In this document: positions 8,438 to 16,713 of the stretch, one piece after another
How the letters are laid out: each line of letters begins with the position of its first letter
Position numbering within the stretch: position 1 is the stretch's first letter
DNA from: Methanoculleus chikugoensis
GTDB lineage: Archaea > Halobacteriota > Methanomicrobia > Methanomicrobiales > Methanoculleaceae
Length of the DNA: 64,000 bases
Direction of reading: 5' to 3'
Assembly (NCBI RefSeq): GCF_900095385.1
Contig: NZ_FMID01000055.1
Coordinates: 22,360-86,359, forward strand
The notes under the pieces: model-generated
Database searches by the model: none
The model's input: the letters and a program-made list of their open reading frames with translations, nothing else
Told to the model about the DNA's origin: nothing
Made by a program: the position numbers and the translations under genes

Positions 8438-8916
8438 GGCCGAGACCGCCGGCGATGCGGACGAAACGGCGCTACATCCTGGCGCGGATCCTCCCCTACG
8501 AGGTGCAGGTAGACCAGAAACAGGTCTACCTCGCGGTCATCGAGGCTGCGACCTCGCTCCTTGGCGATGCGGCCTCCGGCCTTGCGCAGCCCGCGGTGGT
8601 CTTCTGCGAAGGGGGGTACGTCGTCGTCCGGTGCCGGCGGGGAACCGAGAAAGATATCGCCGTCGCGCTTGCAACGGTCACCGCGGTCGGCGACGAGCGG
8701 ATCGCGCTCCGGACGGTCGCCACCTCGGGGACGATCCACGCACTGCGGCGCCGGATGAGACCGATCCGGCATCTCTCCGGGGACGGGGAAGTGAAGATCG
8801 GGGAAACTTATTTCGCGGTCTATCGCTATCCGCGTCAAAAGGTTGATTTGGTTGAAAAAGGTATTAAGCATCAGAAGTCATTGTTTTTCACCGAAGGCGA
8901 TTTGGAGGAACGATAA
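8434..8916 (+). CDS. rnp2: Ribonuclease P protein component 2 (Pop5)
   Basis: 160 residues, Pop5/Rpp14 family. It begins after a short basic stretch with KRRYILARILP, then CRRGTEKDIAVAL and RTVATSGTIHALRRR, matching archaeal Pop5, which pairs with Rpp30 to activate the RNase P catalytic RNA. The C-terminal tail is charged and about 30 residues longer than in minimal homologues. It overlaps rnp3 by 4 bp and psmA by 1 bp. The ATG at 8434 is favoured by coupling; the internal Met at residue 8 (8455) is also possible. Confidence 0.92.
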   Translation: MRPRPPAMRTKRRYILARILPYEVQVDQKQVYLAVIEAATSLLGDAASGLAQPAVVFCEGGYVVVRCRRGTEKDIAVALATVTAVGDERIALRTVATSGTIHALRRRMRPIRHLSGDGEVKIGETYFAVYRYPRQKVDLVEKGIKHQKSLFFTEGDLEER

Positions 8917-9638
8917 TGCAACCACAATATCAGATGGGATATGACCGGGCGATCACGGTGTTCAGCCCGGACGGAAGGCTTTACCAGGTCGAGTACGCCA
9001 GAGAAGCGGTGAAACGAGGCACGACTGCCGTCGGAATCAAATGCAGCGAAGGCGTCGTGCTGATCGTCGATAAGAGGGTGACGTCCCGTCTCCTTGAACC
9101 AGTCTCCATCGAGAAGATCTTCAAGATTGACACGCATATCGGCGTTGCGTCCTCCGGCCTCGTCGGCGATGCGCGGTCTTTAGTGGACCGGGCCCGGGTC
9201 GAGGCACAGATCAACCGTGTCTCCTACAACGAGCCGATCAACGTCGAGACCCTCGCGAAAAAGCTCTGCGACCATATGCAGACCTACACCCAGTTCGGCG
9301 GTGCACGCCCCTACGGGACCGCTCTCCTGATCGCAGGAGTCAGCGACGGGGAGGCCCGTCTCTTCGAGACCGATCCGAGCGGCACGCTGCTCGAGTACAA
9401 GGCGACCGGCATCGGAACCGGCCGGCCTGCGGTCATGAAGGTATTCGAGGACGAGTACCAGGAGGATGCGGACTTCGCCGGCGCCATCGGGCTCGGGATC
9501 AAGGCCCTGCACGCCGCGACGGAGGGCAAACTCGACGTGAGCGCCATCGAGATCGGCGTCGTCTCCATCGAGACCCGGGAGTTCCGGAAACTGGAGAAAG
9601 ACGAGGTAAAGGCATACGTCGACCAGTTCGAAGAGTGA
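8916..9638 (+). CDS. psmA: Proteasome subunit alpha
   Basis: 240 residues. Forms the outer heptameric rings of the 20S proteasome and docks the PAN/Cdc48 ATPases. The N-terminus shows the alpha signature [20 protein letters not shown], which forms the gate and helix H0 and is retained in the mature protein. [21 protein letters not shown] follows. A GGAGG sits just before the TAATG junction with rnp2. Placement beside RNase P and SBDS genes is the classic archaeal superoperon. Confidence 0.97.
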   Translation: MQPQYQMGYDRAITVFSPDGRLYQVEYAREAVKRGTTAVGIKCSEGVVLIVDKRVTSRLLEPVSIEKIFKIDTHIGVASSGLVGDARSLVDRARVEAQINRVSYNEPINVETLAKKLCDHMQTYTQFGGARPYGTALLIAGVSDGEARLFETDPSGTLLEYKATGIGTGRPAVMKVFEDEYQEDADFAGAIGLGIKALHAATEGKLDVSAIEIGVVSIETREFRKLEKDEVKAYVDQFEE

Positions 9639-10351
9639 GCGTCATCCGTATGATTCCTCTCGACCAGGCAGTAGTAGCGCGGCTTGAGAGCCACGGAGAA
9701 CGGTTCGAGGTCCTCGTCGACCCCAACCAGGCCATGCGCATCCGGCAGGGCGAAGAGATCGACCTGGAGAATGTCGTCGCCGCCGACTCCATCTTCTCGA
9801 ACGCCGCCCATGCCGAACGGGCCTCCGACGAGGCTCTCCTGAAGGTCTTCAAGACGACCGAGTTCGAGCAGGCAGCGCTCCGGATCATCCAGAAGGGCGA
9901 GATCCACCTCACGGCGGAACAGCGCCGTCACCTCATCGCGGAGAAGCGGAACAGGGTCGTCACGTTCATATCGAGGAACGCCGTCAACCCGCAGTCCGGG
10001 TTCCCTCACCCCCCGCAGCGGATCGAACTTGCGATGGAAGAGGCGAGGGTGAACATCGACCCCTTCAAGTCCGTCGAGGAGCAGGTCAAAGACGTGGTCA
10101 AGGCGCTCCGCCCGCTCCTCCCCATCCGGTTCGAGGAGATCCGGATTGCCGTGAAGATCCCGGCGGATTATACCGCGAGGGCATACGAGATCACGACCGC
10201 GGGGACACTCGAACGGGATGAGTGGCAGAAGGACGGATCCTGGATCGCGATCGTCAGAATTCCGGCGGGTATCCAGGAGGAGTTCTACGACCTGGTGAAC
10301 AAGGTTTCCAAGGGGAATGCGGAGACCCGGATCGTCGAACGGGTGTCGTGA
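9635..10351 (+). CDS. sbds: Ribosome maturation factor SDO1/SBDS homologue
   Basis: 238 residues with the three-domain SBDS layout: an N-terminal FYSH domain ([18 protein letters not shown] ... [22 protein letters not shown]), a helical middle domain ([22 protein letters not shown]) and a C-terminal ferredoxin-like domain. In eukaryotes SBDS acts with EFL1 to release eIF6 from the 60S subunit. The GTG at 9635 overlaps the psmA stop (GTGA); the ATG at 9650 is an alternative start. Directly followed by rpl37ae; exosome genes usually found between them are absent. Confidence 0.95.
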   Translation: MSVIRMIPLDQAVVARLESHGERFEVLVDPNQAMRIRQGEEIDLENVVAADSIFSNAAHAERASDEALLKVFKTTEFEQAALRIIQKGEIHLTAEQRRHLIAEKRNRVVTFISRNAVNPQSGFPHPPQRIELAMEEARVNIDPFKSVEEQVKDVVKALRPLLPIRFEEIRIAVKIPADYTARAYEITTAGTLERDEWQKDGSWIAIVRIPAGIQEEFYDLVNKVSKGNAETRIVERVS

Positions 10352-10353
10352 GT

Positions 10354-10366
10354 AACTATATTAATC
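10354..10366 (+). promoter_or_regulatory. Probable internal TATA box before rpl37ae
   Basis: AACTATATTAATC is a clear A/T-rich box in the 55-base gap between SBDS and rpl37ae. It suggests that the ribosomal protein/RpoP part can be transcribed separately. An AAGAGGT ribosome site at about 10391-10397 precedes the ATG. Confidence 0.55.
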
Positions 10367-10406
10367 GACAGCACAAAAATTAGAGGACATACAAGAGGTA
10401 CGCGAA

Positions 10407-10697
10407 ATGGCAAGTCGCAAACAGAGTGCAAAGGGCAGGGTAGTCGGAAGTTCCGGGCGTTTCGGCCCGAGGTATGGCCGGTTTATCCGGAAGAGAGTCA
10501 ACCAGATCGAGGCGGTCTCCCGCGCGAGCCATGCGTGCCCCCGCTGCGACCAGGTAGCGGTCAAGCGTGAGGGAACGGGCATCTGGACGTGCCGCAAGTG
10601 CGGATTCAAGTTTGCAGGCGGCAGCTATGTCCCGGAGACGCCGGCGATGCGCGTCGCCGCGCGGAGCATCGAGCGGTCGTTGCAGAAGGAGGGGTAA
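10407..10697 (+). CDS. rpl37ae: Large ribosomal subunit protein eL43 (L37Ae)
   Basis: 96 residues, basic, with the zinc ribbon CPRCDQVAVKREGTGIW ... CRKCGFKFAGG (two CxxC pairs) expected for L37Ae. The N-terminus GRVVGSSGRFGPRYGRFIRKRV matches the family. rpoP follows 6 bases after its stop, an arrangement common in archaea. Confidence 0.97.
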   Translation: MASRKQSAKGRVVGSSGRFGPRYGRFIRKRVNQIEAVSRASHACPRCDQVAVKREGTGIWTCRKCGFKFAGGSYVPETPAMRVAARSIERSLQKEG

Positions 10698-10703
10698 CCG
10701 GTC

Positions 10704-10835
10704 GTGGCTGCCTATAAGTGCGCTCGCTGTAAACAAAAAGTGGAGATCGACGTCAATATACGCTGCCCCTACTGTGGGCACCGCATCCTCTTCAAGGAAC
10801 GCGGAGCTGGAATAAAAGATCTGAAGGCTCGATGA
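10704..10835 (+). CDS. rpoP: DNA-directed RNA polymerase subunit P (Rpb12)
   Basis: A 43-residue gene easily missed because it is short and starts with GTG. The product reads [16 protein letters not shown], then [18 protein letters not shown], with two CxxC pairs forming the zinc ribbon of archaeal subunit P. It ends in the usual basic LKAR. The GTG at 10704 follows an AGGAGGGGTAACCG ribosome site inside the end of rpl37ae. Its stop overlaps the ATG of the Brix gene (ATGA). Length and position after rpl37ae match other archaea. Confidence 0.95.
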   Translation: MAAYKCARCKQKVEIDVNIRCPYCGHRILFKERGAGIKDLKAR

Positions 10836-11236
10836 CGGTCGTCACGACGTCGCGTAAACCGGCTCCTGAGGTGCGCACCCTTGCGCGGGATCTGGCGTTC
10901 TCGATCGGCGCCGAATACCTCACCCGCGGCAAAGCGGGCATGGGCGACCTCTTTTCCTTCGAGGGGCCGGTTCTGATCGTCTCGAAATCCGGCCCTTTTT
11001 TTCTGATTCAGATGTATGACGGCGGAGAGCCGGCGGCAGAGATCCGGGTTCGGTCGTTTGCCGTCGAGGAGCGGGCCGGTGCGATCGCCCGCGGACTCTT
11101 TGTCTCGGATCGCTCTGTGTACGAGGCGCTCAAGGATCACGTCGATGTCGCGTTTGCCGGGGAGTCCCTTACGGGAAACCGGATCGTCTTTGACGGGACG
11201 CAACGGAGACGCTACACCCTGAAGGTGACCCCGTGA
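10832..11236 (+). CDS. Brix-domain ribosome biogenesis protein
   Basis: 134 residues, the minimal archaeal Brix/Imp4-type protein predicted to bind rRNA during ribosome assembly. It starts with the family-typical [19 protein letters not shown], has the central [13 protein letters not shown] strand pair and ends with [11 protein letters not shown]. It overlaps rpoP by 4 bp and pcc1 by 4 bp, so it is co-translated with transcription and tRNA-modification genes, as in other archaea. Confidence 0.88.
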   Translation: MTVVTTSRKPAPEVRTLARDLAFSIGAEYLTRGKAGMGDLFSFEGPVLIVSKSGPFFLIQMYDGGEPAAEIRVRSFAVEERAGAIARGLFVSDRSVYEALKDHVDVAFAGESLTGNRIVFDGTQRRRYTLKVTP

Positions 11237-11478
11237 CGCATACTGCGGTCTTCCGGTTCGCGACCCCCGATGCCCGTGCCCTCTACCTCTCCGTCTGCCA
11301 GGAGATGGGCGACGTGGGCGGCCGGTCGTCCGTCCGGGTCGAACTCGCGGGCGACGATCTGCTCGTCCTCGATGTGAATGCCACCGATATACCTGCGCTC
11401 AGGGCGGCTCTGAACACCTGGCTGCGGCTGATAACCATAGCGGTCGAGATGCGGGAACTTGCCGTCCCGTCAGGATGA
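11233..11478 (+). CDS. pcc1: KEOPS complex subunit Pcc1
   Basis: 81 residues. Pcc1 dimerises and bridges Kae1 in the KEOPS complex that makes N6-threonylcarbamoyl-adenosine (t6A) in tRNA. The sequence shows the family pattern: an N-terminal beta strand (HTAVFRF), a DLLVLDVNATDIPALRAALNTWLRLI segment (read in two parts) and a short C-terminus. The GTG start overlaps the Brix stop (GTGA). Small size lowers certainty slightly, but order Brix-pcc1-pfdB is typical. Confidence 0.88.
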   Translation: MTHTAVFRFATPDARALYLSVCQEMGDVGGRSSVRVELAGDDLLVLDVNATDIPALRAALNTWLRLITIAVEMRELAVPSG

Positions 11479-11616
11479 TGGGGAACCCCCCTTCTCTGAA
11501 CCCTCACCTTTAATGAGTTCCGCGCCCCTATCATGTAGAGAAAGGGCAGAGGGTCGGGAAGGCCGCTGCCCGCCACCTGAAATACTGTTACCGATCTTCG
11601 TCCATTCCAGGAGTAG

Positions 11617-11988
11617 ATGAATATGGAAAACATCCCGCCAAAAGTGCAGAACCAGCTGGCGATGCTTCAGCAGATGCAGCAGCAGCTCCAGACCGTGGTA
11701 TCGCAGAAAGCACAGTACGAACTGACGGTCCGCGAAGCCCGGCGCGCGGTCGAGGATCTGGCCGACGTCCCCGAGGATGCGGCGGTCTTCATGAACGTCG
11801 GCAGCGTCATGATGCAGAAGAGCAAGGAGCAGGTGCTTGCTTCCTTAAACGAGCGCATCGAGACGCTCGACCTCCGCGTCAAGTCGCTTGAGAAGCAGGA
11901 GAAGGCGCTGCAGGGCAGGTTCGAGCAGTTGTCCGCGCAGATCAGGGGGGCGCTGGAAGGAAAACAGCAGCCTCCCGGCCCCATCTGA
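11617..11988 (+). CDS. pfdB: Prefoldin subunit beta
   Basis: 123 residues forming two coiled-coil arms (about 8-45 and 75-115) around a beta hairpin (DVPEDAAVFMNVGSVMM), the prefoldin beta architecture. With the alpha subunit it forms a hexamer that hands unfolded proteins to the thermosome. AGGAG at 11609-11613 precedes the ATG at 11617. A CTTTAATGA patch near 11511 may be its own promoter, since 138 bases separate it from pcc1. Confidence 0.95.
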   Translation: MNMENIPPKVQNQLAMLQQMQQQLQTVVSQKAQYELTVREARRAVEDLADVPEDAAVFMNVGSVMMQKSKEQVLASLNERIETLDLRVKSLEKQEKALQGRFEQLSAQIRGALEGKQQPPGPI

Positions 11989-11997
11989 TCCGTCACC

Positions 11998-12004
11998 TTT
12001 TTTT
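11998..12004 (+). terminator. T-tract terminator after pfdB
   Basis: A T7 run 10 bases after the prefoldin stop, followed by GAAAAAGGG. Together with CACCTTTTTTT it fits archaeal intrinsic termination at the end of the superoperon. Confidence 0.5.
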
Positions 12005-12035
12005 GAAAAAGGGCTTTGTTTAAATTCTCTCTCTG

Positions 12036-12205
12036 ACTCACGCGAAGGGGCGTTGCTCTCAGATAAACTAATCTTCGCGTTCTTCGCGGCTTCGCGTGAG
12101 ACGGTCGGGTTGAGCACCGAAATGGCCTCACGCGAAGAACGCGAAGCCGCGAAGAAGGTTCTCGATGCCCACCCAGACTTCGCGTCTTCGCGCGAGGCCA
12201 GATTT
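12036..12205. repeat. Block of TTCGCG-rich inverted repeats
   Basis: Words such as CTCACGCGAAGAACGCGAAG and CTTCGCGGCTTCGCGTGAG occur in both orientations around 12072-12100 and 12126-12155, with a degenerate third at 12176-12195. The same words appear at 51522-51590. GAGCACCGAA (12112-12121) matches the second hairpin of the short hairpin element. No coding sense is seen. Confidence 0.65.
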
Positions 12206-12294
12206 TCGGCATAGATGATGCATGGATAATCCGGCGGCCTCTATGGGTAGCCGGGCTTATCCAGAGGTAGACCTGGAAAAAAGGAGTGAGATGT

Positions 12295-13863
12295 TCACTC
12301 TTCGCGGTCGAGTTTGTGCGTCCGGCAGACGAGGTTGATCGCGTTGATCACCGCCTCGACCGATGCGAGGATGATGTCGTCGCTCGATGCGCTGGCATCG
12401 AAGACCCGCCCCCGCTCGTCCTCGACGGCGATCGTGACGTGGCCGAGAGCATCGGTGCCCCCGGAGATCGCCTCGATGCTGAACTCTTTTAAGTGAACCG
12501 GGGCCGGGATGATCCCGAGGATCGCCCGCACGGCCGCGTCCACCGGGCCGTTGCCGACGCTCGAGAAGATGTGCTCGACCCCGTCGACGGTCGCCCTGAC
12601 GCTTGCCGTCGGGATGGCATGGTTGCCGGTCATGATGGCGACGTCCCGGAGCTCCAGGGTCTTCTCGTCGGGTGCGATCTGCATGACGCTCTCCGCGATC
12701 TCGTAGAGGTCCGCGTCCGTCACGCGCTTGCCCTTGCCGGCAATCGCCTTCACCCGGAGGACGATCTCGTCGAGCTGTTCGTCGGCGGGCTCCATGTGCA
12801 CCTCGGCGAGCATCTGCTTGACCGCATGCCTCCCGGCGTGTTTGCCGAGTTTCAGCCTGCGCCGGTGCCCGACCATCTCCGGCGTCATGATCCCCGGCTC
12901 GAACGTATCCGACCGGGTGATGACGCCGTGGGAGTGGATCCCGCTCTCGTGGGCGAAGGCGTTCTCGCCGACGATCGGCTGGATGGCCGGGACGCTCATC
13001 CCCGCGTAGCGGGAGACGAGCCTTGAAGTCTCGACGAGGCTCTGCGTCCGGATGCCGGTATCGATACCGTAGATGGACGAGAGCACCATCACCGTCTGCG
13101 CGAGGTCGGCGTTGCCTGCCCGCTCGCCGATGCCGTTCACCGTCACCTGCACCTGGGAGGCGCCGCCCTCGACCGCTGCGATGGTGTTTGCCACCGCAAG
13201 CCCGAAGTCGTTGTGGCAGTGGACGTCGATCGGGCAGTTCACCTCGCGGTCGATCCGCTCGATGAGGCGCTTCATCGCCGTCGGGGTGATCACGCCGACC
13301 GTGTCGGGCACGTTGATGATCGTCGCTCCGGCGTCCACCGCAACGCGGTATACCTCTATCAGGTAATCCCAGTCGGTCCTTGTCGCATCCATCGCGGAGA
13401 ACATGCACCGGTCGACGTGATCGCGTGCATACGCGATGATATCGCCGGTGGTCTCGAGGACCTGTTCGCGGGTCTTTCTGATGGTGTACTCGCGCTGGAC
13501 GTCGGAGGTCGGGATGAAGACGTGGACCATGTCGACGCCGCAGTCGATGCACGCATCCACGTCGGCCCGGAGCGACCGCGCAAGGCCGCAGACCTGTGCG
13601 GAGAGCCCGAGGTTCGTGATGGCCCGGACTATATCGCGTTCGGCATCCGAGGATGCGGGAAAGCCCGCTTCGATGGCGTGGACTCCTATTCCGGAGAGTT
13701 GTTCAGCAATACCGAGCTTCTCTTCGAGCGTGAACGAGATACCCGGTGTTTGTTCACCGTCGCGCAGCGTGGTGTCGAAAACAGTGACGTTTTTGTTCGC
13801 ACGGCTATCGGTGAAGAAGACAGTACGCTTCAGCGTTCCTGCGTGCTTCAGCGTTTGTAGGGT
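12295..13863 (-). CDS. 2-Isopropylmalate/(R)-citramalate synthase family enzyme, 5' end disturbed
   Basis: Condenses acetyl-CoA with a 2-oxoacid. The protein is complete from [16 protein letters not shown] (about 13788 downward) through [10 protein letters not shown], the metal/substrate motif [36 protein letters not shown] and the C-terminal LeuA regulatory domain (about the last 130 residues). Its sequence does not by itself tell LeuA from CimA or AksA. The conserved N-terminus has no ATG, GTG or TTG in frame. The strong AAGGAG and two ATGs at about 13869-13877 read in other frames that stop after 7 or 20 codons. I give the whole open stretch; the first usable in-frame start is GTG at 13560, inside the conserved domain. 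Confidence 0.8.
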   Translation of the reverse strand, partial: TLQTLKHAGTLKRTVFFTDSRANKNVTVFDTTLRDGEQTPGISFTLEEKLGIAEQLSGIGVHAIEAGFPASSDAERDIVRAITNLGLSAQVCGLARSLRADVDACIDCGVDMVHVFIPTSDVQREYTIRKTREQVLETTGDIIAYARDHVDRCMFSAMDATRTDWDYLIEVYRVAVDAGATIINVPDTVGVITPTAMKRLIERIDREVNCPIDVHCHNDFGLAVANTIAAVEGGASQVQVTVNGIGERAGNADLAQTVMVLSSIYGIDTGIRTQSLVETSRLVSRYAGMSVPAIQPIVGENAFAHESGIHSHGVITRSDTFEPGIMTPEMVGHRRRLKLGKHAGRHAVKQMLAEVHMEPADEQLDEIVLRVKAIAGKGKRVTDADLYEIAESVMQIAPDEKTLELRDVAIMTGNHAIPTASVRATVDGVEHIFSSVGNGPVDAAVRAILGIIPAPVHLKEFSIEAISGGTDALGHVTIAVEDERGRVFDASASSDDIILASVEAVINAINLVCRTHKLDREE

Positions 13864-13940
13864 TCATACATACTCCTTATCCGAGGTTGTATATAAAGAA
13901 TAATGCCCGTATCCCGTTCTTCCCCGGGAGTTCTGCGAAA

Positions 13941-13950
13941 TGTTTAATAA
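13941..13950 (+). promoter_or_regulatory. Probable TATA box for tRNA-Tyr
   Basis: TGTTTAATAA lies about 31-40 bases before the mature tRNA-Tyr 5' end, the right distance for an archaeal promoter allowing a short leader. Confidence 0.5.
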
Positions 13951-13980
13951 CAACTCTATCTAACATTATTAGAGCAGTGA

Positions 13981-14087
13981 CCCGCCTTAACTCAGACTGG
14001 TAGAGTGCGCGGCTGTAGTATGGTCTTCGCTCTCGGGCGAACTGCGCGGCTACCGCGATGTCCCCGGTTCGAATCCGGGAGGCGGGA
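13981..14087 (+). tRNA. tRNA-Tyr (GTA) with intron
   Basis: Acceptor stem CCCGCCT/AGGCGGG, discriminator A, D arm ACTC...GAGT, anticodon stem CGCGG/CCGCG with loop CTGTAG+A, and T arm CCCGG-TTCGAAT-CCGGG. The coding part is interrupted after position 37 by a 33-base intron (about 14019-14051), the usual archaeal site cut by the splicing endonuclease. No CCA is encoded. tRNA-Asp follows 19 bases later, probably on one transcript. Confidence 0.93.
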
Positions 14088-14106
14088 TCACCCCCAAACA
14101 TTGAGT

Positions 14107-14179
14107 GCCCAGGTAGTGTAGTGGCCTATCATGACGGCCTGTCACGCCGTCGACACGGATTCGAATTCCGTCCTGGGCG
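14107..14179 (+). tRNA. tRNA-Asp (GTC)
   Basis: Acceptor GCCCAGG/CCTGGGC with discriminator G, anticodon loop CTGTCAC giving GTC, T loop TTCGAAT within ACGGA/TCCGT. 73 nucleotides, no intron, no encoded CCA. Lies just after tRNA-Tyr. Confidence 0.95.
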
Positions 14180-14393
14180 TCACTTTCTTTCATCTTCAAG
14201 GTTTACAGCGGAGCGGTTCATCTCCCGGAGGTGGCACGCAGCATGCCCAGAGCATACCGGGAAACCGCGCTGAACCTTCAATAATCCTCAAACTCGTAGT
14301 CCGGCAGAAATCGCTATTGAAAATGATTATATAGGAGGATTTATTTTTATCTCCTGGGTAAAATATATATATCTTGATGCTGTATCCGGTGCC

Positions 14394-14519
14394 ATGCACG
14401 CTCAAGGGAAATGGATCGAGAGTGATCCTTTATTCAATGCTCTGGGGACGCTCATCCTCGGGACAGGTCTTTTTGTTCTGGTGAGTCTGGCGATATATGC
14501 TTCTGGATTTCTGACCTGA
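14394..14519 (+). CDS. Small single-span membrane protein (candidate)
   Basis: A 41-residue ORF. A polar N-terminus (MHAQGKWIESDPLFN) is followed by one strongly hydrophobic helix (ALGTLILGTGLFVLVSLAIY) and a short tail. A long A/T run (AAATATATATATC) lies about 25 bases upstream and could be a promoter; no good ribosome site is seen, so it may be leaderless. An AGGAG...CTCCT hairpin sits at about 14332-14354. The hydrophobic design supports a real gene, but no family is recognised. Confidence 0.5.
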   Translation: MHAQGKWIESDPLFNALGTLILGTGLFVLVSLAIYASGFLT

Positions 14520-14641
14520 TGGGAGAGGGGGGCCGCGGGGATACAGCGCCTGCTGGTGGCCCGGCGGCCCCAAGCACTTATTACAAATCCGCCTCAACGT
14601 GTGATATACGCCCGGGCGTAGACCGCGGGAGTGACGGAACC

Positions 14642-15157
14642 ATGACTCATAGCATATCCCCTGGACCTGGAGACGACCGTCTGGACCTGGAGACCCTGAT
14701 CTCACGGCTCTTTGACCCGGAGAAGGCCGTGCGGGCGGAGGCGATGCACGGACTCGTCGCGGTTGGGAGACCCGCCGTGCCCGCCTGCATTGCCCTGCTG
14801 ACGGACAGCGACTGGAGAGTGCGGTATCGCGCGGCGGAGGCCCTCGGGCTGCTCGGCGACGGCGAGGCGTATGCGCCCCTCGTCGCCGCCCTCGACGATG
14901 AGAAGGATCACGTCCGCTACATGGCGGCGAAGGGGCTCGGGCTGCTCGGCGACCCCCGGGCAGTCGGGCTGCTCGGGAGGATGCACGAAGACGAGAACGA
15001 GTTCGTGCGCCGGAGCGCCGCCCGCTCGCTCGGCACGATCGGCGGCGGGGAGGCGGTTCTGGCGCTCCGTAGGGCTCTTGATGGCGAGACGACGGAAGGC
15101 GTCCGGGCGACGATCCGTGAAGCACTCCGCGATGCCGGTGCGGCGGACGGGGGTTGA
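14642..15157 (+). CDS. HEAT-repeat protein
   Basis: 171 residues made almost wholly of tandem HEAT/PBS-lyase repeats of about 31 residues, each with the pattern VRxxAAxxLGxLGD. Repeats are seen from about residue 28 to 165 (VRAEAMHGLVAVG, VRYRAAEALGLLG, VRYMAAKGLGLLG, VRRSAARSLGTIG, VRATIREALRDAG). Such proteins are scaffolds; no catalytic residues are visible. I chose the ATG at 14642; sequence upstream in the frame is not repeat-like. A degraded relative lies at 39072-39365. Confidence 0.85.
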   Translation: MTHSISPGPGDDRLDLETLISRLFDPEKAVRAEAMHGLVAVGRPAVPACIALLTDSDWRVRYRAAEALGLLGDGEAYAPLVAALDDEKDHVRYMAAKGLGLLGDPRAVGLLGRMHEDENEFVRRSAARSLGTIGGGEAVLALRRALDGETTEGVRATIREALRDAGAADGG

Positions 15158-15229
15158 CGGCCTCCGCAGTCCAGCCCCCCCACGCCGTCTGTGCCGGAAG
15201 GAGAATACCCGTGTGCCCTTCTTCGGCAA

Positions 15230-15320
15230 CCCCCACCCCGCCCGCGCCTCCGGCGCCCTCCCCCGCCCCCTCCCGGGGGCAGGGGCAGTCATGGCGATAC
15301 CTGGTGAGCAGCCGTGCATG
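15230..15320 (+). repeat. G/C-rich element, right half, copy B
   Basis: CCCCCACCCCGCCCGCG-CCTCCGGCG-CCCTCCCCCGCCC leads into GGGGCAGTCATGGCGATACC and GTGAGCAGCCGTGCATGG. The order matches the right halves at 28390-28475 and 28610-28700. Confidence 0.7.
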
Positions 15321-15390
15321 GGGGTGCTCACATCGTTTTATCCAGCATCCTGTCTCCATCGCGTACGGCTCTCCTCCAGAGTCCCCCCCC

Positions 15391-15515
15391 CATACAGTGG
15401 ACCGTGGGGACATCGCCATAAGGGGTAGGGCTGACGGGGAGGGGGAACTCGTTCCCCCTCCCCTGTCTCTACCGGGTAAGGTTCACCTTTTGTAGTCCCC
15501 ACCCCGGCTTCCAGC
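15391..15515 (+). repeat. G/C-rich element, left half, copy B
   Basis: CAGTGGACCGTGGGGACATC, GCCATAAGGGGTAGGGCTGA and CGGGGAGGGGGAAC ... CCCCTGTCTCTACC are followed by GGGTAAGGTTC and TAGTCCCCACCCCGGC. This is the left-half order seen at 28507-28610. Confidence 0.7.
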
Positions 15516-15676
15516 ACGAGGCTGCTACCAATGCAGATGATGTATTTTGTAAACGGCGAAATTGCAGAAGAATCGGTGAAAAGGTTTGCACGGGGAGCGT
15601 AATCGCGGCATCCGGGGCCGAAACGTGCTCCCGAAGAGCGTGCGCATCCAGATGCGCCGGAAAAGATTAAGGTGGT

Positions 15677-16096
15677 TCAGGACCGGGCGACCTCGCCCGG
15701 TGCGCTCTTCTTCCGACAGACAGCGTCGATGACGCCGTGCTGCACGTTGTAGAAACTGTGCAGTACATCGATCTCGCAGTCGAGATCGATGACCGTCTCC
15801 TCGTCACCCCCGGTGCAGAGGGTCACGGAGTCCTCCTGGAACGTGACGTATGGGGCGCCGTCCGCCCGGGCATCCGCCACCGCGGTGATGTAGATGCAGT
15901 CGTCCCCTTCGACCACCTCGACATCGGACTCCCCCTCCTCGTCCCCGGCAAAATCCGGGTAGGAAGCCCCTTCGGGCATTCCGCCGATGATGGTGAATCC
16001 GATGATCTTCGGGTCGGAAGGCGGCATCTCGCTCAAGATCCGCTCCATCAGCCGCGCGATGTCTCGAAACATTTCGTCGTATGGGTTATTCGCCAT
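15677..16096 (-). CDS. Hsp20-like / ArsR-linked acidic protein
   Basis: 139 residues from the ATG at 16096 (MANNPYDEMFRDIARLMERIL). The acidic body is predicted beta-rich (IGFTIIGG, VEGDDCIYITAVAD, VTFQEDSVTLCTGG, IDLDCEIDVLHSFYNVQHGVID). It resembles the archaeal Hsp20-like proteins encoded next to ArsR regulators, but lacks a clear alpha-crystallin IXI tail, so the family call is tentative. The start lies 11 bp inside the end of the upstream ArsR gene, so the pair is translationally coupled. A role with that regulator, for example protein binding under stress, is an inference. Confidence 0.6.
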   Translation of the reverse strand: MANNPYDEMFRDIARLMERILSEMPPSDPKIIGFTIIGGMPEGASYPDFAGDEEGESDVEVVEGDDCIYITAVADARADGAPYVTFQEDSVTLCTGGDEETVIDLDCEIDVLHSFYNVQHGVIDAVCRKKSAPGEVARS

Positions 16097-16709
16097 GTGT
16101 ACCACGTATCCGGTATCGGTCGTTGATTCGCTCGACAACCCCCTTGCGTGCGAGGTTGCCCAATCTCTGTTTCAGCTCATCCGTGGACAGGCTGCTCACT
16201 TCCTCGAGTTCCACGAGGCGCAGGTCGGCATGGGAGAGGGCGAGGATGATCTCCAGATCCCCGTCGTCGGTGACGAAGTTCCCTCGCATGCGCATGACCT
16301 CGGCGAACCTCGATTCGATCTCCCGCTCCAGTTGTTCGAGGCTATCCAGAAGTTCGTCGTGAGCCCGAACCATCCTCCTGAATGCCCCGAGGTTTCTTGC
16401 AAATCGTGTTCTCTGGTTCTCTTCAACGGAGGGGAGCGTAACCCCGTCCTGCTTCTGCAGGTTTACGATGACATTGATGTCATGTGAGAGGTAGTAATAC
16501 TTTCGCCTGCGTTCGTCCTGGTAAGAGACGAGGAGCTGCTCGCGCTCCATCAACTGCAGGTGTTCTATCACCGCTTTCGGACTGAGCACCAACCGCTCGG
16601 AGATCTCGGTCACAAAACACGGTTTCAGCCTCAGCAGTTCTATTATTCGCCGCCTGTTCCGGTTTCCCAGGATATCGAGGAGACGGGAAACCTCACTGCC
16701 CTCGAGCAT
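16086..16709 (-). CDS. ArsR-type winged-helix transcriptional regulator
   Basis: 207 residues. The N-terminal ArsR-like winged helix (about 5-80) shows LLDILGNRNRRRIIELLRLKP, the recognition helix region LVLSPKAVIEHLQLME, and the wing DERRRKYYYLS. A coiled-coil middle (about 100-150) probably dimerises, and the C-terminus (TDELKQRLGNLARKGVVERI) looks like a second small helix-turn-helix. A 13-base palindrome directly upstream (16714-16726) is a likely autoregulatory operator. The gene is coupled to the acidic protein downstream. Confidence 0.85.
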   Translation of the reverse strand: MLEGSEVSRLLDILGNRNRRRIIELLRLKPCFVTEISERLVLSPKAVIEHLQLMEREQLLVSYQDERRRKYYYLSHDINVIVNLQKQDGVTLPSVEENQRTRFARNLGAFRRMVRAHDELLDSLEQLEREIESRFAEVMRMRGNFVTDDGDLEIILALSHADLRLVELEEVSSLSTDELKQRLGNLARKGVVERINDRYRIRGTHGE

Positions 16710-16713
16710 ATTT

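Larger units (their letters stand above)
15158..15676. other. Gene-free region with two half elements
   Basis: Holds halves of the G/C-rich terminal-inverted-repeat family (see 15230-15320 and 15391-15515) and a perfect hairpin GCGCATC-CA-GATGCGC at about 15644-15659. A 23-codon frame at 15531-15602 (MQMMYFVNGEIAEESVKRF...) reads smoothly but has no ribosome site, and I do not call it. Confidence 0.6.

Noticed and set aside
14430..15419. 329-codon minus-strand frame across the HEAT gene and repeats
   Set aside because: It crosses non-coding repeats and is rich in R, P and S; HEAT repeats are encoded on the other strand.
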